Assembly (NCBI GenBank): GCA_949357655.1
Contig: CASHTG010000001.1
Coordinates: 496,001-560,000 of the forward strand
DNA length: 64,000 nt
From: Parascedosporium putredinis
Lineage: Eukaryota; Ascomycota; Sordariomycetes; Microascales; Microascaceae
Reading direction: 5' to 3'
Shown here piece by piece: positions 24,201 through 35,797 of this stretch. A model generated the notes under the pieces. It made no database searches and was not told the origin of the DNA. It saw nothing but the letters and a program-made list of their open reading frames with translations. Both the position numbers and the translations under genes were made by a program. How positions within the stretch are numbered: the first letter of the stretch is position 1; each line of letters begins with the position of its first letter.

Positions 24201-27152
24201 ACAAGATGCAGGACCGGGATGAGGAGCACGAATAATCTAGAAGGAATGCACTGACGACACCACACATGCAGCAGTTTCCTACGTGGTGTGGGTGCGCAAT
24301 GGTATGTGGTGTGTGGTGTACGGGTGTGCCAGCATCCCGTTCTCGGTGGGTGACGAGTAAGGTCCCTCCAAAAAGAGCAGGGAAAAAACGAAATAGAGAT
24401 TGATAGGTACTTTGAAGTCTCTTCCTCCGCTGTTTCCCCTTTCCTTTTTCTTTTCTCTCTCCAAGTAACGTCAGGTGAAGTGTCAATGGATCAATCCATT
24501 GGCATGACGGCACACATCGTCAAGTGACGCAGTCAGTGGCTGCCGTGTCAAGGTGCTCCAAAATGGCAATTTGATGGGGAAGTACCTGTCTGGTACCTCC
24601 TTTGGAGGGCTGCATGCTTATCGATTGTCCTGAGTCCAAGCTCCTTGCTTCCGGCGTTGAGTCTGTCCTACCACCCTCTTCCAGTGGTTCTTAATGCGCG
24701 CGCAAGCCCACCAAGCCCGCCAAGCCCACCAAGCCCACCAAGCCCACCAAGCCCACCTAGCCCACCTTTTCTTATCCTTGAATGTAATAATTCTCGGCTC
24801 TTGGTGGCCAAAGACCCATGAGACAAAGAGGCACGGTTTGGGGAATCAAGAGTCTGGGATGGAGAGCCATCTCAGAATTCCGAGGGTTGCGTGCTCCGCC
24901 CCCTCCACAGTGTCCTGGCCGATATTGACAAACCACGAAGCTCGGGAATACCGATGCCGAACTATGCACATACGTCAACCATTCAGATGGCCGATCAAGC
25001 TCGATCTAGTCAAGGGCAGAGCTGTTGTAGCACTCGTCACGCCAGGATAGGCCCCTCTCTTGACCAAGGAAGTTCATCTTTTGGGGAAGAAATGGAAGCT
25101 GGCTCGATATACTGATGGATCCCCACTTCCTCCTCACTGGCTGTTTTCCTGAGTTGGATCTACGGATGTGTGGCCATCCATTATCTCAATTGGGTATTTC
25201 CAATTCAGGGGAGCATGTCGTTTGATATCCCCGCACTTTGGGGCAAACGAGATATTAGTGCCAGCTGGATCCACGGGTGCTCTGTCTTGAGTTCAATGGC
25301 ACTATTACCACTTTTGACTCAATTGAATGGACGAGGGTGCATTGCACCTGAAGTGTTAGTGTGAGTTAGATTCCTTGGCCCGGCAAGATCCAAACCGCTC
25401 CCCGTCTTCAGTCATCGGATCACGCCTTGCCAACGGGGAAAACATGGACAGGGGAGGCACACGGCCCTAGAGTGTCATTGAAGGGACTGCGTGGAGGATC
25501 ATAGGGGGCGGACTTTTCTAGGACCTGGAGTTGACGAGATGATGGCCAAAATATATCAATCCTCGCATACTTACAGCGAGAGCACGAGGTGACAGTATTG
25601 CATGAGTGCCGCCTAGTGCATTGAATTCTTGCCCAGGAAGTACTTGAGAGGTCTTTTTACTCAACCGACCTGTCGGTTTGGTTTGTCTGTCCAATACCTG
25701 CCACCGCTGCACCAAAGAGTCGCCGCTGAGCCCTTTTATTCCTCAGTGCTTGAATTCCATTCGTCGAAAAGGCTAGAAAAAAAGAAAAAAGAACAAAGGC
25801 ACCAAAAGAGAGGTCGTCACCTGCCACCTTGATCCCAACAATATCCTAGGTCTGCTGTGGGTGGACGATTCTTCACCGCTTGCCCGCATTTGTATTGTAT
25901 GCCTGGGCCCGAGTCCAGTCGCGTTCATGGTCCACGTTTCTCTTCAGGCGTCGAGATTATTTTTCTTGTCCCCCTTTCCATCCTATTCACCCTTTTCGAT
26001 TCTCCCGGCTCCCGCGCCTACTCCATGACTCTCTTTGCAGATTGTCGATAACATGACACCCAACTTCCCATGATGGCGGGTTAGCGCTGAACTTTTCTCC
26101 CACGAGAGGAGAGAGCAGGGAAAAAGTAAAAGGAGTGTACATCAATCGGGGAGAGTTGGCTCGTTGCATAGGAGCACTACTATACTATACCCAGATAGTT
26201 AGTGTCGATTGCCCCCCTTCTCCTCTCGCCCCGCCATGAGTTGAACCGCTAGTGCAGTGCCCGGTCGTCGTGGTCACGATCCGCCTTCTGAAATCCAAAC
26301 TATAATACTAAGCCCCCATCGATCCGTTCCTGCTCATACCCCTGCAAGGGGGCTCATCTCCTTTCTCTCCCTTTTATCCCCCTTCTTTTTTTGCCTCCCA
26401 TCGCCCACACGCATTAGTACATTAAACTTGCCTGACACCACGCAACCACGAACGAAGCAACAACCAGGTCAGCCAAGCTTGGTTATCTCCGGCTCGTCTT
26501 CCCGCAAACTGCCTCAACGCCTGTCCATCCGTCCTTTCGTCTCTCCCCCATCTCTTTTCGAGCTAAGGCCAATTCCCCCATATTAACCGCCTCTCTTCTT
26601 CCCTGGCTTGCTTCTCCTGGATGATTTCAACACTACATCCATTGCAACTACCAACTACCTCTTGAACTTTTGATCCAGCCACTTCGCACTAGTGGTTCTT
26701 TTCCTCGTTTTAAAGAAAAAAATACTTCAGCCTGTCTCCCCCTAAATATTGCCCTGGTTGCCCCATCACTTTTTCGACCTCATTCTTGCCTCTAATACCG
26801 GTTTGAATACCACAATCGCCGTTTCGTGCACGGCTTCCGCGAGTCCACAAACCTTAGCTGTCACGAGGAACTCGCTAGAGGGCTCGATAGCTTCGTTGCG
26901 CATCAACGCGCAAACCCAACACCTCGTCACCCTCTTCCAGTACCGGCTACGTAAGCGTCGAACCGCACTTTCCTCGTCAACTCGCCACTATTTGCTAGCG
27001 CGACGAAGACGACGAAGCCGCAACCTGCAGCTCTCGAACTTTTCCCTCCTTCTCCCCCTGCTCAGCCCTTTTCGCTTTCGTTCTCAGTCATAGAGCCCGG
27101 TGCGAACCCGTACGCGGACTCTTAGAGCCACTTTACCGCAACCATTCCACTC
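21235..27152 (+). other. 5.9 kb gene-poor region
   Basis: I recognise no protein family, splice-supported gene or foldable RNA here. Open frames stay short and scattered across all six frames without the C/G third-position bias of neighbouring genes. Visible landmarks are an 8-copy 9 bp minisatellite at 24703-24774 and, from about 26280, a C/T-rich stretch leading into the ERG12 start that is probably its promoter and long leader. Non-coding transcripts or fast-evolving orphan genes cannot be excluded by eye. Confidence 0.45.
24703..24774. repeat. 9-bp minisatellite, 8 copies
   Basis: The unit caagcccac is repeated eight times head to tail. The second copy has one change (caagcccgc) and the last one change (ctagcccac). 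It lies in the gene-poor stretch. Read as protein it would give an Ala-His-Gln repeat, but no gene is supported there. Confidence 0.9.
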
Positions 27153-28847
27153 ATGCCCGAGCCATTGCACGAGCCTAACGGCGTCAATGGCGCCTCGGGG
27201 TCCCGCCACCTCAACGGTGCCAATGGCGCCAATGGCACAAATGGTCTAGCTCTGAGGACTCGAACTCAGAGGAAACAGTCGAGCCCTATGATGCCGGCCT
27301 TCATCGTGTCGGCACCTGGCAAGGTTATTATGTTTGGAGAACACGCCGTCGTACACGGCAAGGTGAGTTTTAAATCTTGAATTTTTATAAGTTCTGATGA
27401 ACAGGGGAGTTTGTGGGGGTAGCTGGCGCATTGCGCGAAAGGGGAAGGGAGGGGGCGGCGAGGGGAGTGCGCGCCCACTCTTGTGCCGCGCTGCCCATCT
27501 TCGAGACTTGGATAATCTTGGATGATATCTTGATTGCACGACTGACATTGTCGTCTTTACCTGTCTAGGCAGCGATAGCCGCCGCGATTTCCTCCGATCT
27601 TATCTTCACGTCACGACCCTGTCCAAGTCGAAGCGAACCGTTACCCTGCGATTCCCCGATATCGACTTTCAGCACACGTGGAATATCGACGACTTGCCGT
27701 GGGCCATTTTCCAGCGACCCGACAAGAAAAAGTACTACTACGATCTCGTCACCACCCTCGACCCTGATCTTCTTGCTGCTGTCCAACCCCACCTTGCCGA
27801 AGTCTCCCATCACAAGTCGGAAGAGGTGCGCAAAATACATCGCTCTTCGGCTCTGTCTTTCCTCTACATCTTCCTGTCCATCGGCTCTCCCGCCTTCCAC
27901 GGCTGCATCTACACCCTGCGCTCCACCATCCCCATTGGCGCGGGTCTCGGGAGCAGCGCGTCCATCGCGGTGTGCCTTGCAGCAGCGCTCCTCTTGCAGT
28001 TGAGGACGCTCTCAGGCCCCCATCCCGACCAGCCGCCCGAGGAGGCCAGGCTGCAGGTGGAGAGGATCAATCGGTGGGCGTTTGTAGCTGAGATGTGCAT
28101 TCACGGTAACCCTTCGGGCGTGGATAATACCGTCTCGACGCAGGGTAAGGCTGTGGTGTTTCAAAGAACCGACTACGGCAAGCCACCTGCTGTGCACCCG
28201 CTCTGGGACTTCCCCGAGCTGCCCCTACTCTTGGTCGACACGAAGCAACCAAAGTCGACGGCACACGAAGTGAAGAAGGTGTCGCGCCTCCGCGAGACCC
28301 ACCCGAAACTGATTGGCAACATCCTCGACGCAATTGATCGAGCGACGCGCACGGCTTCGGAGCTACTCGAGCACCCAGAGTTTGATAGCGAGGATCCAGA
28401 GGGCCTACGAAAGGTGGGAGAGCTCATGACGATAAATCATGGCCTCCTTGTTGCTCTCGGCGTATCCCATCCCCGCCTCGAGCGAGTCCGCGAGCTCGTC
28501 GACCACGACGGTATCGGCTGGACAAAGCTCACGGGCGCCGGTGGAGGTGGCTGCTCCATTACCCTTTGCGACCCGACGTGGAGCCTGAGCGGCTCGCGAG
28601 ACTCGAGACGAAGCTCGAGGCCGAGGGCTACGAGCGCTTCGAGACAACGCTGGGCGGCGACGGCGTCGGTGTTCTTTGGCCTGCCGTGCTGAAGAATGGG
28701 CTCGAGGACGATGAGGAGGGCGGCATGGAGATTGACGTGGAAAAATTCCTCAATGCCGAGGGCATCGCTGGCGTGGAGAGGCTGGTGGGCGTGGACAATG
28801 CCGGCAGGGGCGAAGGTTGGCGGTTTTGGAGCGTGGAGAGTCATTAA
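27153..28847 (+). CDS. ERG12: mevalonate kinase (GHMP family)
   Basis: The enzyme phosphorylates mevalonate with ATP, an early step of isoprenoid and sterol synthesis. Exon 1 is 27153-27362 and exon 2 starts at 27569. The three GHMP motifs are present: SAPGKVIMFGEHAVVHGKAA at the substrate site, TIPIGAGLGSSASIAV (ATP-binding glycine loop) and KLTGAGGGGCSITL near the C-terminus. NPSGVDNTVSTQG is also typical. The length of about 496 residues includes an N-terminal Asn/Gly/Ala-rich leader of about 45 residues ahead of the family start. Two frame breaks look like single lost bases: near 27592, where C-run contraction splits AAAIS from LRSYLHVTTLSKSKR, and near 28566, between CSITL and LRPDVEPERLARLE. 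Sterol feedback is expected in general, but no binding site could be identified. Confidence 0.95.
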
Positions 28848-31113
28848 TCGCGCGAACCCGACCAAACGAGCGCTTCTCGATTCCCATTCTCTTCAACACA
28901 TTAATTCACCTCTCTTCTTCTACTTGTTCTTCTCCTTTTCTTCCTGGAGAGGATTTTTCGGGAAAAAATCACCAAAGCTTGGATTAATGTAATATGGGCT
29001 AATAGAGGATGGGAGGAATGAACCTGCGGGTGCAGGAGCTCTCCTTGGCTGGAGGAAACGGGGCCGTTTTCTTTTATTCTTCTTCTCCTTTCCGGGCGCT
29101 GTCTTGGGGGCTTCTCTCTTTTGGAAGCTGAGATGATCAATCTTGGTTAGGTTTGGGAAGGTTGGCCATGATTTTCTCAAACCATCTAGATCGTTCACTG
29201 AACGCGACTCACGCCAGCAACTTCTCTTTGCTATCTTCAGGTCTCGGCATAACATGCATGGGACATGGTTTCGTCACCATGTCGGAAGGAAGGCTACTAC
29301 GGGCATCGGGGCAAAGCCTTGTCCTTTTTCTCTACTCTTTCGACTTCACTTCGACCTCTCCATCTGGTGCGGGCAGCAGATGATGATTCCGCACGGATGT
29401 TGTTGGGGAAGTCAGATCTCCATGCGAACTTTATACGTACGCCAGGGAGGACCACCAAAAAAAAAAAAAAGAAAAGGGGGAAAAGGAACGAGGCTCGAGA
29501 TTATCATCTCCTCTTCTAAGCGGGAACCGGGGAGGGAGATGGGGGCGGGGAGAGCAAAATGGTTGTAGGGTCGATACGGGATTGGGAGACCTCCCCCGTC
29601 TAGCCTCTTACCCTCTTTCTCCTTTTGACTCCGTCTCCGCCGACCGTTTTCAAATATATCAATGGGCGGGGGTTCGGGGGTGCTTTGTTTGTATAGATTA
29701 ATGCCATACGGTGCACGAAAGCCCTGACATGACGAATTTAATATGAAGTTGTAAGAATCAAAGAGAGCATAGCAATGGATGTATGAGAGCCCGGGTCTAC
29801 ATGTACGCATGAAAATCCTAGAATGAAAACCCGTAGGAATCGACTAGGCTACAACAAGGGACGCGTTGCGTTTGAGAATAATAGGCGTTGCCTATAGACG
29901 CCACGATGTGATCCGAGTTCGATTCGGATATCAGGTCGTGCTTAGGAGGGGGCTTGCGCCTGGCTTGGCCCGGCGCGAACCTGCCTCGAGTGAGACAACG
30001 CAGCGGAGCCGCGTGCTTGGTCTCACATGTTCAATCGTGCTGAAAGTGACAGGGCCTACCCGGGCGCGGAGGTGCAGGGAAAAGGTGTCAACCCGAGACT
30101 GGCCCGGACGAGATGGAGGACATCAAGAGAGAGAGAGAGGGGGCACAGGCAGCAGGTCGTCCGAAAAGGAGGCTGAGGAGAATGAGAGCGGCAAGGTCAT
30201 GCTTGCTTCTTTCTGCCAAGGGAGCAGCAACCTTGATATTTTAGCATCGAATGGCATTCTGATATCGTTGATCAAGCTGCTCCCCGTTTGCTCGCCGAGC
30301 TGGGGCTGAACGTTGATGGGGGCACGTGACGGCGCTGGCTGGCGCCGCTGACGCCCAACCTTGATCCTTCGGAAGGGAGCTTCTTTTTTCTTTTCTTTTT
30401 CTGTTTTGCGGTGCTGAGCTTCCGACGACCTTGGTAAAATGGGACGATTGGTGGACGGTGGGGAATTGGAAGGTTCCATTAAGGACTGGGGACCCTTTTG
30501 CTATAGCACTTGGAGGGGAAGTGAGTCCTGGGGGTTGTCTTCGGGCCCCAATCCCCCGTCCGCGTTCTTCCCCCCTGCACGTCGAGTCCAGGTCCAGGTC
30601 GAGGTCAAGGTCGGCAATGGCAAGAACCAGGGATACCCTTTATTTTCTTTTTTCTTTTTCTTTTTCTTTCTCTTTTTTTCTTTCTCTTTTTTCTTTTTTC
30701 TTTTCCTTTCCTTTGGGCAGTGTTTCGGTTCCTGCGCTTTCGTGATCGAGTTGGGAAGGAAGCTGCTGTGCGGTCTAGATGGAAGGAACATACATAATAA
30801 GAACATTAAAGTACCTTCTTTTCTGCAAGACATCAGGCAATCAATTGATCCCCTTTCGGCTTTGTTCGTTCCTACCAAACTTTTTTCCTCTTCTTCTTTC
30901 ACATTGATCCCTCTCCAGTTCTGACTCTGAGCTTGCCGCGGTTCATCTTTGGATTTTTCTTGCCACTGTCTTTTTTTCTTCTCCTTCTCTTTGGTTTCTT
31001 TGTCCTCATCCCATCCGCATCCTTCTCTTTCCTATCCTTTCTCAAGTCCGCCCTGTCCACATCTGCCCTCCTCTCCCTCCTCCCTTGCTGCATCTTCAAC
31101 ACCTAAGAAGAGG
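28848..31113. other. intergenic region, ERG12 to RAM2
   Basis: This 2.3 kb region has no recognisable gene. It contains an A-run at 29458-29470, a B-box-like GTTCGATTC at about 29919-29927 that does not fold into a tRNA, and a 74 bp T/C tract at 30641-30714. The last 200 bases are strongly pyrimidine-rich and probably form the RAM2 promoter and leader. Confidence 0.5.
30641..30714. repeat. polypyrimidine (T/C) tract
   Basis: Seventy-four bases composed almost entirely of T with interspersed single C, upstream of RAM2. Such tracts are common in fungal promoters and can exclude nucleosomes; the role here is inference. Confidence 0.8.
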
Positions 31114-33578
31114 ATGCCACCGAAATCAAGGACTGCAGTGTCCAAGGCAAAGAACCCCGAGCCTGCCCTAGGTTAGTCAGTCCCTGTCTGTGTCTTACTT
31201 TTGCCCACCCATTTCCTTTTTTAAGTCCCTCTCCGGGTCTCTACAGTCCTGTTTTGCCCCTCCCCTTCGCTCCCCCTGCTTTAGGCACAGTTTTGTCCCG
31301 CCTATCCCGTGTCCTCTTGGCTGGGCACTGGGCAAAGGCCGGAACCCCACCATGTCGTCAACGGGGGAAGAGCTCTTGCATCTGATCACTTTTGATGGAT
31401 TTCACCCTTGCTCCTCCACGCCGCAACCCCGCGATCAAGCTGTCCGGGCCTGGAAGGAACCTGCATGTTTTGGTGAAACCGTCGATTGCTTGCTTCTGAG
31501 CTCTCAAGGGAGGAATATTGATTGCATTCCAGCGCTAGCAGAGAGAGAGGCTCGCAGGTGTTTGCTGCCCGGCAATCTCCCTTGCATCATCATTTCACCC
31601 ACATCAGGATCGGACTGAGACGAGCCGCGAATCTCTGCCGGATAGCTCCATGCCTCCTTGCCTCCCTATAGTTTAATTTTTCTTGTGAAAGCAGTGGTTT
31701 TCTTTTTCGGTTGTTTATTATTGTTTTTTTCTTCTTTTCTTTTTGGTGGCTTCCTTTTTCTCTCATCTCTTTTAACTTCTCGTTCTTTGGCCACTTTCAT
31801 CTTTCACAGCCATAGCGATTGAAAACTAACCCAAGGGTGCAACTACAACCCCGCCAAGCAGAATCAGAACCAGCCTCGGTGAAAGAGCTTTCTCAAAGTC
31901 GCTACTACCAGACCAACCCCGCTACAAAACGCTTCGAAGCCGACGGCCTCGAAGCCCTTACTCCCGCCGAACGTCAGACCTGGGCCAACGCCCAACTGCT
32001 ACCCCGCGTTGCCGGCAAGCAAACTCTTCTCCCCGCCAAAGTCGAGCGCGAATACTGGAAGCAGGTCGCCAAAGACAGCCTTCCCATTCGACCCCTACGC
32101 CGCGATTACGAGTGGGGTACGGATAAGACGGGCCGTAACCTCGGCGATTACGCACCACGAGACCTCGAGGCGCGCAGGAGGGCCCAAGACCGGCTGGCCG
32201 CACTGACGATTGAGCACGAGGGATTCCTAGCCAAGAGGGATTTGCAAGCGAGAGGGGCCCGCAACCGCAAGGGCATCGCATACGAGGTTACCGAGGAGGA
32301 CATTGACGAGGAAAAACGGCGCAGGGCCGAGATGGCGCGTCTAAACAAAGACCTGTACAATGACCGTGGGAGCGCGTACTCGACGGATCCGGAGTGGGAC
32401 GATGTCGTGCCCATCCCCGCCGTGGAGCCCGAGGGTGCGCTGGCTGCGATTGCGTACCCAGACGACTACGCTGAAGGTTAGATAGCCGATTCCGCTGTTC
32501 TTGCTCTCTATCCCGTGTCCTTGTCCATCTCCCCCTCCCCACCTCTGTCTGCAAAAGGTCGAGGAGGAAGAGGTGCGGAGATGGATCCAAAGGGCAACGC
32601 GCCGTATATGTGAAAGCTTTGCCGATCCTGGATGTGACCCCCTGCTAATTCTTTTTTATCCTCCTGGTGTCCGCCGCCCTTATAGCCATGTCCTACTTGC
32701 GAGCCGTCATGGCTGCCGAAGAATCGTCTCCGCGCTGCTTGCGCCTGACGGACCACATCATCTCCATGAATCCGGCCCACTACACAGTGTGGTTGTACCG
32801 CTTCAAGATAATATCGACGCTCAACCTCCCGGTGCCGGATGAGATTGAGTGGCTCAATGAGGTGGCGTTTGCCCACCTTAAAAATTACCAGATCTGGCAC
32901 CACCGACAGCTCCTCATGGACCACCATTACCCACAGATCGAGGGCGATGCCGAAGCCGTCAAGGCGCTCGGACGCTCGGAACTACAGTTCATCGCCACCA
33001 TGCTGGCCGAGGATACCAAGAACTACCACGTTTGGTCATATCGGCAGTACCTCGTACGCAAGCTCAACCTGTTTGGGCTGCACGAGCTGCTGGCGACCCA
33101 GAACCTGATTGAGGATGACGTGCGCAACAACTCGGCCTGGTCGCACCGCTTCCTCGTCGTCTTCTCCGACCCGGCAGCCTCAACCCCCGGCAGCCACGCT
33201 ACGGAGCACGACGCCGCCGTGCCCGCCAACATTGTGGACCGAGAGATAGGGTACGCCAAGACCAAGATTCACCTAGCGCCGCAGAACCAGGCGGCGTGGA
33301 ACTACCTGCGCGGCGTGCTAGCCAAGGGCGGACGCCGGATGGTGGAGGTCAAGGCCTTCTCGGAGGAGTTTGTCGAGCACCTCGGGGCCGAGGATGGCGC
33401 GGCAGCTGGGGATGAGGTGGTGAAGAGCTCGCACGCCCTCGATTGCTTGGCCGAGGCATATCTAGAGGAGGGAAACAAGGAGCAGGCGAAGCTGTGCTTG
33501 GAGAGGCTGGCTGTCAAATGGGACCCGATCCGCGCAGGATACTGGAAATACAGGCAGCAGCTAGTAGAGGTAGCTTAA
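31114..33578 (+). CDS. RAM2: protein farnesyltransferase/GGTase-I alpha subunit
   Basis: Ram2 is the alpha subunit shared by farnesyltransferase and geranylgeranyltransferase I, which attach isoprenoids to CAAX cysteines. The core exon 32686-33578 is clean and carries successive PPTA repeats: NPAHYTVWLYRFKII, LKNYQIWHHRQLL, TKNYHVWSYRQYL, RNNSAWSHRFLV and NQAAWNYLRGVL. It joins the preceding exon (31816-32476) in phase at DYAE/AMSYLRAVM. That exon encodes the usual N-terminal block DPEWDDVVPIP but is preceded by about 160 charged residues (for example EREYWKQVAKDSLPIRPL) that I do not expect in the family. A first exon 31114-31171 encodes MPPKSRTAVSKAKNPEPAL and has a good GTTAGT donor, but its phase does not match the next exon. 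The N-terminal structure is therefore provisional. Confidence 0.9.
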
Positions 33579-34242
33579 GGGTGCCTGCGCCAGGCAAGGT
33601 GTGCTGTGCCCCTTGGGTTGTTTCTTGTATCTCTAGTAGACCAGGCTTGTGCATGTTGGTTTCGTCATCCTTTTTTTATTTCCTTGCGTGATGGGCATGA
33701 TGGACTGAGCTAGGAGTTTGGCAGTATCGAAGACGAAAAAAGAGGAGGCGAAGAGAGGGAAGGGGTAGAAGGGGTAGAAGGGGTAGAAGGGGTAGAAGAG
33801 ACAGAAGAGACGAGGGAAAACACTGTGATACAATCAAGCAAGAAGCGCGCCTTTTATAGTCTTTATATGCTCTTACAGCATCAAAATTAATCTCTTTCTC
33901 GGATACAAGTCGTCGCTGTCTGTTTCCATTCCAACTTTTGAGTTTCTCTGATCATGCTTATTCCAGCTTTTGTTATACAACTCTGTAGTCAAATCCTGCT
34001 ATTCGGCACAGGAGGAGGGAAAATGAACCAACAAAGAAAAAAAGAAAAAAAAAAGGAAAAAGGTCTCTCTAGAGTTGATGAGTGTAGGTTAAGTATGGCC
34101 TTTCCAGAAACGACGTGTATGAAACCTCCAGCTAAAAAGAAAAGAAAAATGTGTAAGACATCCAAGCATCTAGCTATTGTTTTTCTACACTTTATCAGGT
34201 TGTCTATCACTTGCGGGGCGTTCTCCGTCCTACTTGAGGTAC
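33579..34242. other. convergent intergenic region, RAM2 to MTR2
   Basis: Between two converging 3' ends. It contains a 9 bp minisatellite at 33762-33797 and A-rich sequence near 34037-34062. No gene is visible. Confidence 0.5.
33762..33797. repeat. 9-bp minisatellite, 4 perfect copies
   Basis: The unit ggggtagaa occurs four times in tandem without error in the 3' flank of RAM2, followed by the degenerate purine run gagacagaagagacgag. It has the same 9 bp period as the array at 24703 but an unrelated unit. Confidence 0.9.
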
Positions 34243-34926
34243 TCAAAGGGTGCGGAAATTTTGCGACATGATGAGCCATCTCCTGAGATTCCTGGGAGCG
34301 TTACGGGAGAGAGCCTCCCAGTTAGGAACGAGGACAAAAACTTCGTTAAAGGGTTTGCGCACAGAGTCCCTGCCCTTGCCGAAGTGGACCCTGCCGGTGA
34401 CCTGGACGAGAAGGCTCATGCGGGAGCCGGAGCGGTCCGAGGGGCCAGAGGACGATCCGGCGGCGCTGGAGTTTGCGTTGGCGGCGGGTCGGCGAGGGCA
34501 AAGGCGGGATTGACGGAGTGGGCGTCAAAGGACTCGACCTCGTAGCGGGTGCCGGGCCCGTGGTCGGCGACGAGGCGTTCGTAGTCGGCGGGGAGGGGAG
34601 GACGGAGCCGTTGATGGAGATGTCGGCGACGAGGGCGCGGCGGCGGGGTCGGTGGTGGCGGTGGTGGAAGAGGAGTTGGAGGCGGCGCCGGCGCCGGCGC
34701 CGGCGGGATGGGAGTAGGATTTGGAGGAGTTGATGTAGAAGTGGGAGATGGGGGAGGCTGAGGAGAGGGAGTGGTAGTAGGATTCGACGAAGGCTTGGGC
34801 GCCTGGTGGGTTGGGGGAAGGGTTAGCTTTCTTTGTTTGTCTCGAAGATGGGGTTTGGTGATGGGGGAGGGAGGGTTTGTACCTTCGCTGGCGGACTTGA
34901 CTTGAGTTTCTTCGGAGGAGCGACAT
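34243..34926 (-). CDS. MTR2: mRNA export factor Mtr2 (NTF2-like fold)
   Basis: Mtr2 pairs with Mex67 to carry mRNPs through nuclear pores. Exon 1 is 34926-34883 and exon 2 is 34802-34243. The readable blocks match the family in order: EETQVKSASEG, AQAFVESYYHSLSSASPISH with FYINSSKSYSHP, DISINGSVLP, ADYERLVADHGPGTRYEVES and FDAHSVNPAFAL, then SLLVQVTGRVHFGKG and NEVFVLVPNWEALSRN, ending RRWLIMSQNFRTL. The blocks lie in different frames, with changes just after the ATG (about 34918), between 34680 and 34620, near 34590 and near 34480. An Ala/Gly and Ser/Thr-rich insert follows SYSHP and lengthens the protein to about 220-230 residues. Confidence in identity is high; exact protein sequence cannot be given. 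Confidence 0.85.
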
Positions 34927-35797
34927 GGTGGGTGGTAAGGAGCGAGATTGGAGATCGTAAGGGTGCGCGCGGCAGCTATGGCTTTTTTTTTTTTTTTTTT
35001 TTTTGAGTAACTTATACTTTGCGCTTGAGGCCTGCGCCCATGAGCTCTCAAGGAGACGGAGGAGCTGTAGTCTTTCGGGTGGGAGGTATTGGATGGATAG
35101 ACGGAGGCTCTTTATAGTCTATGAGGGGTTTGGACAAGATGAGAGCTGGGGGAAGACAAGGCGCAAGAAGAAAATAAAGATAAAAAGTAAAACAAGGCGC
35201 AAGGACGATTCAAGTTGTTGAAGTTGGAGAGGGTCAGACTCAAGGTGGGGGTGTGCATGCCTGGGGAGAATTTGAGTGGAAGTATTGGATCGAGGGGCAG
35301 GAATGGATCAATTGGCTTGGATCCCTGCTTGCCTGCCTGTCTCCGTGCCTAAAATACTTGGTGCCATGTCGTGTAAGGGCTCCGTAATCGCACTTTGTAA
35401 TCCACACTGTCCTTATCGGAGCTTTGCCAGGGGAAAAACGAACGAGACGCGCGCAGAAGACGCCATTGGGAATTTCGATCCCCAAAGTCGCATGTTGCTT
35501 GTGAAGAAGAAAAAAAGAAGAGGACAAAAAAACACCCGAGCCCACGATTCAACGACATCCACCCACGAAGCGAACCTTTTCCCCTCGCCGAGCGACGACG
35601 CCTCCTCGAAGAACGAAGTCGAACAAAATATTTCTCGGCGTCGTCTTGCCCGTCCTTCCCGTCCACTGCTTAAGCTATCCTGTCCTTGTCCTTTGAACAC
35701 GAACAAGGCGAAACAAAACCAGGATTTATAGGTTGCAAAAGGAGATCAACAGAAGGAGGAGAAACGCCCACGCCAATTGCCTCTACCACAAGCGGCA
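34927..35797. promoter_or_regulatory. divergent intergenic region, MTR2 and MSM1
   Basis: A pure 22 bp T run lies at 34983-35004, close upstream of the MTR2 start (an A run on its coding strand). The rest is promoter and leader of the two divergent genes; no further gene is recognised. Confidence 0.5.

Noticed and set aside
26749..27093. Plus-strand 114-codon open frame just upstream of ERG12
   Set aside because: It starts at TTG, not ATG, and is a C-rich leader with no family resemblance; more likely untranslated.
29860..29960. B-box-like GTTCGATTC suggesting a tRNA gene
   Set aside because: The surrounding bases do not give a T stem with G53-C61 pairing, and no A box, anticodon arm or acceptor stem could be formed.
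31190..31618. Plus-strand 142-codon open frame between RAM2 exons
   Set aside because: It lies within the presumed first intron of RAM2 and has no homology features.
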